Shown here: positions 8,489 through 18,191 of the stretch, in pieces
How the letters are laid out: each line of letters starts with the position of its first letter
How positions within the stretch are numbered: the first letter of the stretch is position 1
Assembly: GCA_905197485.1 (NCBI GenBank)
Contig: CAJJYZ010000004.1
Coordinates: forward strand, 1-64,000
Direction of reading: 5' to 3'
DNA length: 64,000 nucleotides
From: an uncultured Lachnospiraceae bacterium
GTDB taxonomy: Bacteria > Bacillota > Clostridia > Lachnospirales > Lachnospiraceae
Program-made: the position numbers and the translations under genes
Notes under the pieces: generated by a model
The model's input: the letters and a program-made list of their open reading frames with translations, nothing else
Told to the model about the DNA's origin: nothing
Databases searched by the model: none

Positions 8489-9475
8489 TTATAACCTATC
8501 CGACGAGTATTTGACAATGAAAAGTTCCACTCCCATTACATCGCCGAGAAGCCCTGTTTTCACCCGTTCTTCGATGTCCACACTCTCCTCCAGAATCTTC
8601 CGAAGTTCTGTCCGGTGAAACGCCTTTGCCTGCTCCATATATTTTCCTGTGACATAAGGATGAAGTCCGGTAATGGACGCTATCTCCTTCTTGGCATACC
8701 CGTTCCCTGCCAGTTCTTTTACTTCCATCAACAAGCGAAACTGTCTGGATAACAGATACAGAATCCGCATCGGCGGTTCTTTGAGCGCCAACAGGTCGTA
8801 ATACAAATCAAGCGCCTTCTTCTGCTTCTTCTCCGCCACCGCGCTTACCATCTCAAAAATCTGATTCGTAATCTGTGTCGTGCAGATTTCCTCAATATCC
8901 CCAATCTCAATCACATCTTTTTCCAACGTATAGCAGAACAGTTTTTCCATCTCTTTCTGAAGATTCTCCATATCGGTTCCGCACTTTGATAAGAGGTAAC
9001 GCACCGCCGGCTCCGTCGTCTGCTTTCCTTCTTTCTTGATATTTCCGAGTATCCACCGAAGAAGCGTCTTCTCGTCCTGCTTCCCAAGTTCCACCACTCT
9101 CCCCCGGTCTTTGACTGCTTTATAAAGTTTTCCCCGCTTATCAATCTCCGATTCCACGAAAAGAAAGCAGGTTGTGTCCGGCGCTTCTTTCAGGTACTCT
9201 GCCAGCTCCGGGGAGGCAGTTTTGAAAAATCCGGAGTTTTCTATGACAAGCAAACGTCTCTCCCCAAAGAACGGCATCGTCTCCGCAAGGTCGATGACTT
9301 CCTTCACATTGATTCCCTTTCCCTCATAGTACGTATAGTTCATCGTATCGCCTTCCGGAATCATCGCCTTCGTCAGCCGGTCTTTGTATTGCTTTTTCAA
9401 GTAATTTTCCTCTCCATAGAGCAGATACATCTGTTTAAACTGCCCCGTCTTCAAATCTTCATTCAAACTTATCAT
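8489..9475 (-). CDS. holA: DNA polymerase III delta subunit
   Basis: This 328-residue protein is the delta subunit of the clamp loader, which opens the beta sliding clamp. Family markers are the N-terminal YLLYGEENYLKKQY, the domain II region around LLRWILGNIKKEGK, and the C-terminal collar domain containing LYYDLLALKEPPMRILYLLSRQFR. The length is typical. It stands between comEC and lepA, an order common to many Firmicutes. The gap to comEC (9476-9569) is 94 bases and shows a T-rich stretch but no clear hairpin. Confidence 0.93.
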   Translation of the reverse strand: MISLNEDLKTGQFKQMYLLYGEENYLKKQYKDRLTKAMIPEGDTMNYTYYEGKGINVKEVIDLAETMPFFGERRLLVIENSGFFKTASPELAEYLKEAPDTTCFLFVESEIDKRGKLYKAVKDRGRVVELGKQDEKTLLRWILGNIKKEGKQTTEPAVRYLLSKCGTDMENLQKEMEKLFCYTLEKDVIEIGDIEEICTTQITNQIFEMVSAVAEKKQKKALDLYYDLLALKEPPMRILYLLSRQFRLLMEVKELAGNGYAKKEIASITGLHPYVTGKYMEQAKAFHRTELRKILEESVDIEERVKTGLLGDVMGVELFIVKYSSDRL

Positions 9476-9569
9476 GCCATTCTCCTCGCATTTTCTCTTT
9501 CTTAAGTATAAACAAATCTTTTTTTTTCTGCAATACTTTCCTCCACGTCTTCTCCCGTTCTTCGTTAGT

Positions 9570-11771
9570 TCATCTTTCCTTCCTCACATACTCCTGTATC
9601 CGAAATTTTTCCCCGTCCGTCTCGATGGTGATTGCACCGGAAGTTTGCGTACTGTATCGTTTTGCATGATATGTTTCCAGCCTTCGCACCGTCTCTGGAT
9701 GCGGATGTCCGTAAGAGTTCTCTCTTCCGGCAGAAATCCACGCAATCTTCGGACGAACCCGCTCTAAAAAGTTCTCTTTCGTCGAATTCTTTGAGCCATG
9801 ATGGGCGGCCTTCAGTACATCTACTTCCTTTATTCCTTCCTTTTCCATCAGGAGTTCCTCTCCCTTGCCTTCCACATCCCCGGTCAGCAGGAAGTCAAAG
9901 TCCCGATATTCCACGCGCAGCACCATAGACGCTTCATTGCCAAGCTCCAACCCATCGTTCTCCCCCGGCTGAAGGCATTGCACGCGGAATCCTTCTTCTT
10001 CGATACCTTCCCCTTCTCGTATTGTCATGACCTTCGTGCCATTCTTACGCGCAATCTGCGCCATCTCACGAAGCGCTTCCTCCCACACTTCTTCCACCGG
10101 AAGTACCAGAGTGCGAATCCGGATTCCTGTCTCCTGCCGCACAAGCATTTCCCGCACACCGCTGATATGGTCTTCATCTCCATGCGAGAGAAAGACATAA
10201 TCCAGTCTTCCTACTCCCTGGGATTTCAGAAACGGTTCGATTCTGTACTTTCCAACTTCTTTGACATCGCTGCTTCCCCCATCCATCAAATACTGCACTC
10301 CGGATGGCCCCCGCATATAGATTCCGTCTCCTTGTCCCACATCCAGCATCGTCACCTGCACGTTTCCCACCTTCCATCTCCATGGAAGACTGATGCCCAG
10401 AAATAACATAAGACACACGCAGGTTCCGATTCTCCTTCTCCTATTCCACTCTCCCTCTGAAACTATGCGCCGCGCCCATATAAGGAACAGGAACAACATC
10501 CCATAACATAGTATCACCTGCTTCCAGTCCGGCTGCCCGATTACGATTCGGGAATACGGCAGTCTCATACACCATTTACAGAGGATTTCATAGACTCCAA
10601 ACACAATTCCCGTACTCTTCAACACCCACGTTCCGACCCATGGTATCAGGCAATATAGAAGGGAACCGAGTATTCCTGCTCCCAGCACCGGCGACATAAG
10701 AGGAATCACGAAGAAATTCAACACAACAGCATATGGCGGAATCTCAAAGAAAAAATAGAGCGTAATCGGAAATAACATGATTTGAATCGCAAGGCTCGCA
10801 TAGATTCCTTCCGCTATTCGGATATGACATGGAAACAATGCTTTGAGAACCGGCAAGATAAGAAGAATCCCTAAAATCGCACCGAATGAAAGTAAGAATC
10901 CGGCGTCCCGCATATGGAAAGGATTGTCCAGAAGAATCAAGGCTGCCGCTATTAGAAGCGCGGTCATCATATCGTAGACACGCCCGCACAAGTCCGCCCC
11001 GATTCGAAACAATAACATCACCATCGCCCGCGCCGTCGATACGCTCATTCCCGTCATGATGGCATAGAGAATCAGAAACACCGCTCCCAACACTCCTGCG
11101 AGCGAATATGGAAGTCCGATTTTCCGGAGTCCCTGGTAGAAACCCAGCCCGATAAAGGAAATATGGAGTCCGGAAATTGCCAGCAAGTGTCCAATACCAT
11201 TCGCCTGATATGCCTCTTTCCACTCTTTGTCCAGATGACTCTTATCCCCGGTCATCATCGCGCTCAACATGCCGCCGTTTTTTTCTCCCAGTACTTCTAT
11301 CAACATCCGATGCCACCGGTTCCTGATACGCTGCAGCATATCCCGTATTTCCCAAATATCGTTTTCCACAACCTGCACACGCTCGGCAAACCCGATGAGC
11401 GACAATCCTTGTTTTTCATAATAAAACTTCTGATTATAATTGCCGGGATTTCTCGGTTCCTCAAGAAGCGCACACGTTCCCTCTATCCACACGAGATTCC
11501 CGAGATGGACATTCCGAAATTCCGAGTCATATACGACAAGATTCAATTGTATTGATTTCTTATTTTGATGCGAGACTTCCGCATCTTGAAGATATAAGAT
11601 TTGATAATCCGGACGTATTTCCGTTCGATAGACACGCCCCAACACAGAAATGTTATCCTTGTCTTTCCAGTCGGCCGGAACAGAGGGCGGTTTTCCCGCC
11701 CCCGTTGCCGCCACTAAGACCTGTAGGATAATAAGAAGAACACAGACTGTTCCAAGTGGTCTTTGCTTCAT
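9570..11771 (-). CDS. comEC: DNA internalization channel ComEC/Rec2
   Basis: This 733-residue membrane protein forms the inner-membrane channel for DNA uptake. It has an N-terminal membrane segment and DUF4131-type OB domain (residues 1-165), the Competence domain with about eight membrane helices (about 190-450, including LAISGLHISFIG), and a C-terminal metallo-beta-lactamase-like domain with SHGDEDHISG (529-538) and AAHHGSKNST. The putative nuclease motif is intact, so the protein appears functional. It begins two bases after the GerMN gene. comEA is encoded upstream in the same run, but no comG pilus genes are in view, so actual transformability cannot be judged. Confidence 0.95.
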   Translation of the reverse strand: MKQRPLGTVCVLLIILQVLVAATGAGKPPSVPADWKDKDNISVLGRVYRTEIRPDYQILYLQDAEVSHQNKKSIQLNLVVYDSEFRNVHLGNLVWIEGTCALLEEPRNPGNYNQKFYYEKQGLSLIGFAERVQVVENDIWEIRDMLQRIRNRWHRMLIEVLGEKNGGMLSAMMTGDKSHLDKEWKEAYQANGIGHLLAISGLHISFIGLGFYQGLRKIGLPYSLAGVLGAVFLILYAIMTGMSVSTARAMVMLLFRIGADLCGRVYDMMTALLIAAALILLDNPFHMRDAGFLLSFGAILGILLILPVLKALFPCHIRIAEGIYASLAIQIMLFPITLYFFFEIPPYAVVLNFFVIPLMSPVLGAGILGSLLYCLIPWVGTWVLKSTGIVFGVYEILCKWCMRLPYSRIVIGQPDWKQVILCYGMLFLFLIWARRIVSEGEWNRRRRIGTCVCLMLFLGISLPWRWKVGNVQVTMLDVGQGDGIYMRGPSGVQYLMDGGSSDVKEVGKYRIEPFLKSQGVGRLDYVFLSHGDEDHISGVREMLVRQETGIRIRTLVLPVEEVWEEALREMAQIARKNGTKVMTIREGEGIEEEGFRVQCLQPGENDGLELGNEASMVLRVEYRDFDFLLTGDVEGKGEELLMEKEGIKEVDVLKAAHHGSKNSTKENFLERVRPKIAWISAGRENSYGHPHPETVRRLETYHAKRYSTQTSGAITIETDGEKFRIQEYVRKER

Positions 11772-11773
11772 GA

Positions 11774-12697
11774 TTATTCATTCTCTACTAATTCGATGTT
11801 TCGCTCAAACGGCTCTTCAAAGCTTATCTTTTCCATAAATTTTACGGTAGAATCTCCTTCTACGGCCAATTGCACCCGGCTCACGTCGCAGTTGCTCACA
11901 ATGGAATTCACAATTCCATAGATGACACACTCCGGTCCCGCATCATACGCATACGAGAGAAATTCCTTCCCAAAATTCACATAACAAATGCCATCTTTGA
12001 TGGATGTATTCAGAATGCGGACGCTGGAAGGAAGTCCTTCCTTCAGCCCCGCCGATTCGGGCGCCTTCATCAGTTGTTCCAGGACAAGCTTCTCCGTCGG
12101 CACATTGCTGAAATAATGCACTTCCCGCTTTTCCGACACAAGCTTGTCTCCTTTTTCATTCGGAAAGAATAAGGTGAGCGTTGTCTTCTGAAAGGATTTG
12201 AACGCCGTTCCTGTGTTCCGCACAAAAGAACTTCCGTCCATGATGCCTATCTTTTCCCCGTTTTTCGAGGTCAATGGTTTGTTCTCCACGTAGAATTCCA
12301 CTCCGTCCACTCCTTCAATCTGAATGAAGGACTGCACGAGAGCTGCCCGCAACAAAACTTCCTGCACCTCATCCATCTGATGATACGCCCCATTCATATA
12401 CAGACGAAGTATCCCTTTTTCCAATATCGCCTGCTCGATGTTCACATCCTTCGGCATAACCGATTTCATTTCGATGGAGTCCGGATTCTTGATAAGTTTC
12501 TTCAGCATTGCTTCCACTTCCGCCTCCGCACTCTCTTCTTTCATCGTGTACTCCACCATCGTAAGCCCTGTCCCGTCTGTGTTTTCATAATACAAATACG
12601 GCGGTTTCTTCATCGGTTCTTCTTTTTCCTTACATCCGGCAAGAAGCAGGATAAGTATCAACAGCCCTGCCAGACGTTTCATTTTCTGTCTCGTCAT
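11774..12697 (-). CDS. GerMN-domain lipoprotein
   Basis: This 307-residue protein starts with a lipoprotein signal peptide (lipobox LLAGC, Cys near 22), so it should be tethered to the outer face of the membrane. Two GerMN domains follow, one near residues 55-165 and one near 175-300; the second contains FYVENKPL-like and GICYVNFGKEF segments typical of GerM/LpqB proteins. In Bacillus, GerM works in sporulation and germination. Its place directly after the WalK-like kinase gene (12-base gap) recalls actinobacterial mtrA-mtrB-lpqB, where a GerMN lipoprotein tunes the kinase. That functional parallel is inference. Confidence 0.85.
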   Translation of the reverse strand: MTRQKMKRLAGLLILILLLAGCKEKEEPMKKPPYLYYENTDGTGLTMVEYTMKEESAEAEVEAMLKKLIKNPDSIEMKSVMPKDVNIEQAILEKGILRLYMNGAYHQMDEVQEVLLRAALVQSFIQIEGVDGVEFYVENKPLTSKNGEKIGIMDGSSFVRNTGTAFKSFQKTTLTLFFPNEKGDKLVSEKREVHYFSNVPTEKLVLEQLMKAPESAGLKEGLPSSVRILNTSIKDGICYVNFGKEFLSYAYDAGPECVIYGIVNSIVSNCDVSRVQLAVEGDSTVKFMEKISFEEPFERNIELVENE

Positions 12698-12709
12698 CTC
12701 ATCCTCTCC

Positions 12710-14149
12710 TTATACAACATATGTAAGAGGAACACGAACGGTAAACGTGGTTCCTTCCCCTTCCTCGCTATACACCTTAATCGCCCCGCGATGCATGATA
12801 ATCGCACTTCGGGTAATGGAAAGTCCAAGCCCTGTTCCTCCGATTTCCCTGGAATGAGATTTATCCACCCTGTAAAAACGTTCAAAAATATTTTCTGTGT
12901 CCTGTTTTGGAATCCCTATACCGGAATCTGCCACCTTCACATAGAAATACTTATGGTCCGCATTCAGGGAAACGTGCACCCAACCGTTTTCCTTATTGTA
13001 TTTGATTGCATTTTCCACAAGGTTCGAAAGAGCCAGGCTCATCTTCACTTCATCGACTTCTGCCACAACCGGACGGAACGATTCGAATACAACCTCGATA
13101 TTCCGCTGTTTTGCAATCGGACGAAGCCGTTTCAAAATTCGTTCCAACAATTCGTTGATATTCTCGGACTGGATATTGATATTTGCCGACGTCTTATCCA
13201 TCTTCACAAGAGACAGTAAATCATTGATAATCTTATTCTCACGTTCGATTTCTTCCGTAATGTCTCCCATGAATTCCTGGTAAAGCTCCACCGGTACATT
13301 TTCCTGCGCAAGCAGAGAATCTGCCAATACCTTCATCGAAGTAAGCGGAGTCTTCAATTCATGCGACACGTTGGATACGAATTCCTGACGGGACTGGTCT
13401 ACCACGCGCATTCTTCCGAGCATCTTATTGAATGCATCCGAAATCAATTCCGTCTCCGTATACGTATTCTCTCCGAGGTCTTCCGATTCATAGCCTTCGT
13501 TCACCGCTTCAATCGCCTTCGTAATTCTTGCGAAAGGACGTACCATCAACGTAGATAAGAGAACCGCAATGACAAGAATGATGAATGCCATCGTCCCAAT
13601 CATCAGGTCGCAGATGTTCTCCAGCGTTTCTCCGCCTTCTACGATACTATCGGTGGAAACGCTCATCAGCACGATACCGATGACTTGCTTATCGCTTTTC
13701 ACCGGCGTTGTCACTTCCACAAACCGATGCTCTTCATCGTGAATCACCGTACCTTCTCCCCGGTAGCACTTAATGACGTCTTCCGATACCACCGTTTTCC
13801 CCTCGTCCAACTCATAGGTATCCTTCACAATCCGGAATTCATCGTTAATCACGAGAATACGTCCGTTATAAATATTGGACAACTGACGCAGTTCCGCATC
13901 AATCACCTTGGAGTCTGCCATATTCAAATAACTGTAATTTTCCAACTGATTGGACAGAATCGTACACTGATTCTGAACCTCCGCAATAAAACGTTCGATG
14001 CTCTTTTCCTGATGGGTACTGAGAATCGTCCCGCCAAGCACAATACATGGCACGATTCCAATAACCACAAGCAGAAGCAGGATGCGCGCCCGCAGGCTTC
14101 GCGCAAACTGAATCTTGAGTTTCTTCTTAACCTCTAAAATAGTAACCAA
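12710..14149 (-). CDS. WalK/VicK-like sensor histidine kinase
   Basis: This kinase has up to 479 residues. The order is TM1 (about 22-44), an extracytoplasmic sensor (45-181), TM2 (182-203), HAMP (204-257), HisKA with His263 in VSHELKTPLTS, then HATPase (LVENAIKYN, DSGIGIP, GTGLGLSI). No PAS domain is seen between HAMP and HisKA, unlike classical WalK. The start is uncertain. The 14149 start is TTG directly abutting GGGGAG, while an ATT nine bases further on has better spacing. The true start lies within the last 23 bases of the regulator gene, so translation is coupled. It should sense envelope state and act on the regulator encoded at 14127. Confidence 0.88.
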   Translation of the reverse strand: MVTILEVKKKLKIQFARSLRARILLLLVVIGIVPCIVLGGTILSTHQEKSIERFIAEVQNQCTILSNQLENYSYLNMADSKVIDAELRQLSNIYNGRILVINDEFRIVKDTYELDEGKTVVSEDVIKCYRGEGTVIHDEEHRFVEVTTPVKSDKQVIGIVLMSVSTDSIVEGGETLENICDLMIGTMAFIILVIAVLLSTLMVRPFARITKAIEAVNEGYESEDLGENTYTETELISDAFNKMLGRMRVVDQSRQEFVSNVSHELKTPLTSMKVLADSLLAQENVPVELYQEFMGDITEEIERENKIINDLLSLVKMDKTSANINIQSENINELLERILKRLRPIAKQRNIEVVFESFRPVVAEVDEVKMSLALSNLVENAIKYNKENGWVHVSLNADHKYFYVKVADSGIGIPKQDTENIFERFYRVDKSHSREIGGTGLGLSITRSAIIMHRGAIKVYSEEGEGTTFTVRVPLTYVV

Positions 14150-14816
14150 CTCCCCACTTCGTATATACGTACATCGGCTCGCTCGGATTTGGTTCTACCT
14201 TTTCACGAAGTCTTCGAACATGTACATCCACCGTTCTTGCATCTCCCGGATACTCGTATCCCCACACGATATTCAAAAGTTCTTCTCTGGAATATACTTT
14301 ATCCGGATTCATGGCAAGAAGCTCCAGTAAGTCGAACTCTTTTGCCGTCAGGTTAATCTCTTTTTCTCCCACATAGACCCTGCGGCTTTGACGGTCGATT
14401 CTCATATCATGCTTCAGAATAATGTTGTCGTTTTCCTTTTCCGCCTTTTGTTTGCCGGCGCGGCGCAGAATCGCCTTGATGCGCGCCTTCACTTCCAATA
14501 TATTAAATGGTTTCGTTATGTAATCATCCGCCCCGTATTCCAGGCCGAGAATCTTGTCCATGTCATCGCCTTTTGCCGTCAGCATAATGACCGGAACGTC
14601 CGAAAATTCCCGTATCATCTGGCACACTTCAAATCCGGTATACTTCGGAAGCATGACATCCAGAAGAATCAAATCATACTTCTGTTCCTTTGCCTTCTGA
14701 AATGCTTCTTCCCCATCGTAGGCACAGTCCACTTCCATTCCGTCCTGTTCCAGACTGAACCGGATTCCCTTCACAATGAGCTTCTCATCATCTACAACCA
14801 ATATCTTCTTTCCCAT
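14127..14816 (-). CDS. WalR/YycF-like OmpR-family response regulator
   Basis: This 229-residue regulator has a receiver domain with DD at 9-10, phospho-acceptor Asp53 (LLDVMLPKYTG) and Lys in YITKPFN, then an OmpR winged helix (LTAKEFDLLELLAMNP, VDVHVRRLREK, WGVGYYFRG). It closely resembles WalR/PhoB types that govern cell-wall turnover genes. It overlaps the kinase start by 23 bases. It lies 14 bases after comEA, so competence and envelope genes share a transcript. Its target genes are not visible here. Confidence 0.9.
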   Translation of the reverse strand: MGKKILVVDDEKLIVKGIRFSLEQDGMEVDCAYDGEEAFQKAKEQKYDLILLDVMLPKYTGFEVCQMIREFSDVPVIMLTAKGDDMDKILGLEYGADDYITKPFNILEVKARIKAILRRAGKQKAEKENDNIILKHDMRIDRQSRRVYVGEKEINLTAKEFDLLELLAMNPDKVYSREELLNIVWGYEYPGDARTVDVHVRRLREKVEPNPSEPMYVYTKWGVGYYFRG

Positions 14817-14830
14817 ATGCTTCTCCCTTA

Positions 14831-15469
14831 TTATACTGTAATCTTATCTTTTATCTTATCGAATACTCCGGTTTTAATCCCTTCGATTTTCATCAAATCT
14901 TCCGGCGACTTGAAGCCTCCGTTCTCTTCTCTGTATCGAATGATACTGTCTGCTTTCTCCTCCCCGATTCCGGTAAGAGTCATGAGTTCTTCCTTTCCCG
15001 CAGTATTCAGATTTACCTTCCCACTCTCTGTCCCTGATTCTTCTCCCGACTGAATCGGCGCCTTGCCTTCTGTCTGCACTTCCTCTTTGGATGGAATATA
15101 AATCTGTTGACCGTCTTTCAGGCTCTCCGCCTGATTGACATACTGTTCATCCGCCTGTTCCGTCATCCCACCGGCCGCCCGAATCGCTTCATAGATTCTG
15201 CTTCCCGGATGAAGCTCGTACACACCCGGACTTCTCACTTCCCCACAGACATAGACAAATACTTCTTTCTCCGCCTCTTCCGCTTGTCCGGCAGCCTCTT
15301 CCGGCTGCTTCGTTTTGGCGTCTTCGCATTCTTTTTCCTTTGTGCTTTGTTCTGTATGGCGTTCTTCTACTTCCTCCAAAGTCAGTGTTTCCTTTTCCCG
15401 GCAGCCTGCCGTCAAAAAAAGAAGCAGACACATTCCCAAACAACATACTTTTTTCATCTTGTCCCGCAT
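14831..15469 (-). CDS. comEA: ComEA-like DNA-binding lipoprotein (SLBB plus helix-hairpin-helix)
   Basis: This 212-residue protein would bind incoming DNA at the cell surface and pass it to ComEC. It has an SLBB domain (about residues 70-130, EVFVYVCGEVRSPGVYEL) and a C-terminal HhH pair (VNLNTAGKEELMTLTGIGEEKA, about 152-212). Unusually, the membrane anchor is a lipobox (FLTAGC) rather than the single TM helix of Bacillus ComEA. A charged Glu/Lys/Gln-rich linker follows. AGGAGG is 5 bases before the ATG. The promoter at 15529-15557 makes it the first gene of the competence/WalRK/lepA run. Confidence 0.88.
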   Translation of the reverse strand: MRDKMKKVCCLGMCLLLFLTAGCREKETLTLEEVEERHTEQSTKEKECEDAKTKQPEEAAGQAEEAEKEVFVYVCGEVRSPGVYELHPGSRIYEAIRAAGGMTEQADEQYVNQAESLKDGQQIYIPSKEEVQTEGKAPIQSGEESGTESGKVNLNTAGKEELMTLTGIGEEKADSIIRYREENGGFKSPEDLMKIEGIKTGVFDKIKDKITV

Positions 15470-15528
15470 AAAATCCTCCTTGCAATCTCTCTTCGGAAAT
15501 CACAATACCCCTCATGCCAGACATTAAC

Positions 15529-15557
15529 ATTGTAACGAATTTCATTTTAAAATGCAA
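15529..15557 (-). promoter_or_regulatory. Promoter of the comEA-walRK-comEC run
   Basis: On the minus strand TTGCAT (15552-15557) and TACAAT (15529-15534) are 17 bases apart, giving a leader of about 60 bases before the comEA ATG. It directly abuts the stop of the DMT gene. Confidence 0.65.
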
Positions 15558-15989
15558 CTACTTCCATTGGAAGATTGTGACCCCCACAAGCGCGATTCCC
15601 ATGCCGATGACCTTCCTCCACTCAAGAGACGTCCGCTCTACACCGAATAATCCAAACAACTCGATGACGTACGCGATGATAAGCTGCGAGAATACAATCA
15701 GAAGAGCCGCCTTCGCCGGTCCGAGCATTTCCATGCTCTTAATCACCGTCCATGTGATTCCTGCGCCGATGACTCCGCCAAGCAATACATACTTCGGTTC
15801 CACCTTCGCAATCGTCATCACGCTATCTCTTCCTGTCAAAAGCCATGCAGTCACACAGACAAGAAACGCGGTAAGCTGCACCCATCCGTTGGACACCCAC
15901 ATCCCCGTCGTCTTCGTCACCTGTGTATTAAAGACTCCTTGTACACTCATGAGCGCCCCCGAAATCAAAGCAATAATAAATCCAATCAT
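15558..15989 (-). CDS. DMT-superfamily membrane protein, DUF606/YdcZ type
   Basis: This 143-residue protein has about five membrane helices (residues 3-22, 33-52, 68-85, 92-112, 124-141) and fits the short EamA-related DUF606 family. These are half-size relatives of drug/metabolite transporters, which often work as pairs; no partner gene is adjacent. It follows argD by 65 bases on the same strand and may be read from the arginine operon, but the gap contains ATCCAA/TTGGAT (16027-16041), which could separate them. The substrate is unknown. Confidence 0.75.
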   Translation of the reverse strand: MIGFIIALISGALMSVQGVFNTQVTKTTGMWVSNGWVQLTAFLVCVTAWLLTGRDSVMTIAKVEPKYVLLGGVIGAGITWTVIKSMEMLGPAKAALLIVFSQLIIAYVIELFGLFGVERTSLEWRKVIGMGIALVGVTIFQWK

Positions 15990-16054
15990 TGGTATCCCTC
16001 CCAGAATTACTCTTCTAAGATAAGATATCCAACGATTGGATTTTTATGCATCCT

Positions 16055-17254
16055 TTAAGCGCTAAGCGCTTTTTTCAATTTCTCTGTCATCTCATCTACC
16101 TGTTCTTTTTGAATGATGAGCGGCGGCACCATGCGAAGCACATTTCCGCCCGCAGACAGTACAATCAATCCTTCTTCTTGCGCGTTTGCAATCACTTCTC
16201 CTACCGGACGTTTCAACACCAGTCCCTGCATCAATCCTTTTCCGCGTCGTTCTACGACCGTATCGAATGTTTCCACGAGTTCTTCCAGCTTCTCCTCCAG
16301 GTATGCCCCGACTTCCCGCACATGTGGAAGCAGCTCTTCTTTTTCGAAGATGTCAAGCACCTTGCTCACCGCCGCGCAGACAAACGGATTCCCGCCATAC
16401 GTCGTTCCATGGTCTCCCGGCTGAAGCGAATATGCCGCAACCTCTTCTGTCATGGCAAATGCTCCCACAGGAACGCCATTGCCGATTGCCTTCGCCATAC
16501 ACATGATGTCCGGTTTCACTCCGTAATCCTGCCATGCAAACATGGCTCCGGTTCTTCCCATTCCGCATTGGATTTCGTCAAAAATAAGAAGAATCCCTTC
16601 CTCGTCGCAAAGCTTTCTTACCCCTTCCAGAAATTCTGGTTCTGCCGGATAGATGCCTCCTTCTCCTTGTACTGTTTCCAGAAGAATCGCACACGTTTTA
16701 TCCGTAACCTGTTCTTTGACGCTTTCCAACTTGTTATATTCGGCGAAACGCACGCCCGATATCAGCGGTTCAAATGGGGTTCGGTAGCTTTCGGTTCCTG
16801 TAACCGAAACAGCCCCCATGCTTCTCCCATGAAACGAATGCTGCATCGCGATAAATTCATAGCGTCCGGACTGCTTCGTATACGCATATCTTCTGGCTGC
16901 CTTTAACGCGCCCTCAATCGCCTCCGTTCCGCTGTTCGTAAAAAATACCCGTTCCATCTGAGCCGCTTTTTTCAGTTTCTCTGCCGCCTCCGCGACCGGA
17001 GCCGTATAGAATAAATTCGACACGTGCAGCAGTTTCTCTACCTGCGCTTTTAGCGCCGCTTCATATTCCACATTCCCATATCCCAAAGAACAGACTGCGA
17101 TTCCGGCGCCAAAGTCCAGATATTTCTTTCCTTCGATGTCATATAAGTAGGCGCCTTCCCCATGGTCCAGCACAATCGGATACCGATTGTACGTGTGCAC
17201 AAGAGAAGCCTCTACCCGTTCGATATATTGTTGTTCCAACTGACTATTCTCCAT
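16055..17254 (-). CDS. argD: Acetylornithine aminotransferase
   Basis: This 399-residue class III PLP aminotransferase converts N-acetylglutamate semialdehyde to N-acetylornithine. It has the NSGTEAIEGALKAAR motif, IFDEIQCGMGRTG, the PLP lysine in MCMAKAIGNG (about Lys255) and YGGNPFVCA. The ATG at 17254 is preferred because AGG lies 7 bases upstream inside the end of argB; an upstream in-frame ATG at 17275 has no RBS. It overlaps the argB end by 11 bases and is the last gene of the arginine run. Confidence 0.93.
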   Translation of the reverse strand: MENSQLEQQYIERVEASLVHTYNRYPIVLDHGEGAYLYDIEGKKYLDFGAGIAVCSLGYGNVEYEAALKAQVEKLLHVSNLFYTAPVAEAAEKLKKAAQMERVFFTNSGTEAIEGALKAARRYAYTKQSGRYEFIAMQHSFHGRSMGAVSVTGTESYRTPFEPLISGVRFAEYNKLESVKEQVTDKTCAILLETVQGEGGIYPAEPEFLEGVRKLCDEEGILLIFDEIQCGMGRTGAMFAWQDYGVKPDIMCMAKAIGNGVPVGAFAMTEEVAAYSLQPGDHGTTYGGNPFVCAAVSKVLDIFEKEELLPHVREVGAYLEEKLEELVETFDTVVERRGKGLMQGLVLKRPVGEVIANAQEEGLIVLSAGGNVLRMVPPLIIQKEQVDEMTEKLKKALSA

Positions 17255-18167
17255 GATAAAACCTGCTTCCGTCATTTTTTAAAATCGCGGTACCGATTCC
17301 TTTATGTGTGAAAATCTCCAATAGAAGACAATGCGGAATCCGTCCGTCCAGAATATGCACGCGTTCTACTCCATTTTCAATGGCATCAATGCAATTCTGA
17401 ATCTTCGGAATCATACCGCCGCTGATGCTTCCATCTTCAATCAATCCTCTTGCTTCATCCACCGTAATCTCTGCAATGATGGTACTCGGGTCATCCGCAT
17501 CCTGATATACCCCTTCGATATCGCTCAAAAACGCTAATTTTTCTGCTCCGACCGCCTCCGCAATCGCGCTTGCCGCATCATCGGCATTGATATTATAAGT
17601 ATGATAATCCCGGTCCAGGCCAATGGAACACACGACCGGAAGGAAATCTTTCTCCAGCAAATCATACAGAATTTGTGCATTGACTTCTTTCACATCCCCG
17701 ACAAATCCAATGTCTTCTCCGGCTGCGTATTTCTTCTCCACCGTCAGAAGACCTCCGTCCTTGCCGCTGATTCCGATTGCACGAACACCCAGTGACTCTA
17801 CAAGCTGCACAAGACTCTTGTTCACTCTTCCGAGCACCATCTCCGCAATCTCCATCGTCTCTTCATCCGTCACGCGAAGACCGTTTTTGAATTCCGGCTC
17901 TTTTCCAACCTTCGCAAGCCATTGATTGATGTCCTTTCCACCACCATGGACGATAATCGGTTTAAATCCGACTAATTTCAGAAGGGTAACGTCTTCAATC
18001 ACGTTCCGCTTCAATTCCTCGTCCAACATAGCGCTCCCACCATATTTCACGACGATAATTTTCCGGTTAAATTTTTGAATATACGGCAAAGCTTCGATGA
18101 GCACCTCTGCTTTGTCCAGGTATTTTTGCATATTGGCTTCCATATTACTCGTCTTCTCCAATCTCAT
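17244..18167 (-). CDS. argB: Acetylglutamate kinase
   Basis: This 307-residue amino-acid kinase phosphorylates N-acetylglutamate, the second step of arginine synthesis. The ATP-binding Lys/Gly motif KYGGSAM and substrate motif IVHGGGKDINQWL are present, with NINADDAASAIAEA and a C-terminal GGMIPKI. The N-terminal extension before KYGGSAM is about 40 residues, including the helix associated with arginine-sensitive hexameric kinases, so feedback inhibition by arginine is plausible. It lies 24 bases after argJ. Confidence 0.95.
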   Translation of the reverse strand: MRLEKTSNMEANMQKYLDKAEVLIEALPYIQKFNRKIIVVKYGGSAMLDEELKRNVIEDVTLLKLVGFKPIIVHGGGKDINQWLAKVGKEPEFKNGLRVTDEETMEIAEMVLGRVNKSLVQLVESLGVRAIGISGKDGGLLTVEKKYAAGEDIGFVGDVKEVNAQILYDLLEKDFLPVVCSIGLDRDYHTYNINADDAASAIAEAVGAEKLAFLSDIEGVYQDADDPSTIIAEITVDEARGLIEDGSISGGMIPKIQNCIDAIENGVERVHILDGRIPHCLLLEIFTHKGIGTAILKNDGSRFYHGE

Positions 18168-18191
18168 CCGTCTGCCCTCTAGCTTCGTTTT

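Noticed and set aside
12380..13219. A 279-codon plus-strand frame across the GerMN and kinase genes
   Set aside because: It crosses two real genes and their junction in antisense and shows no protein-like features.
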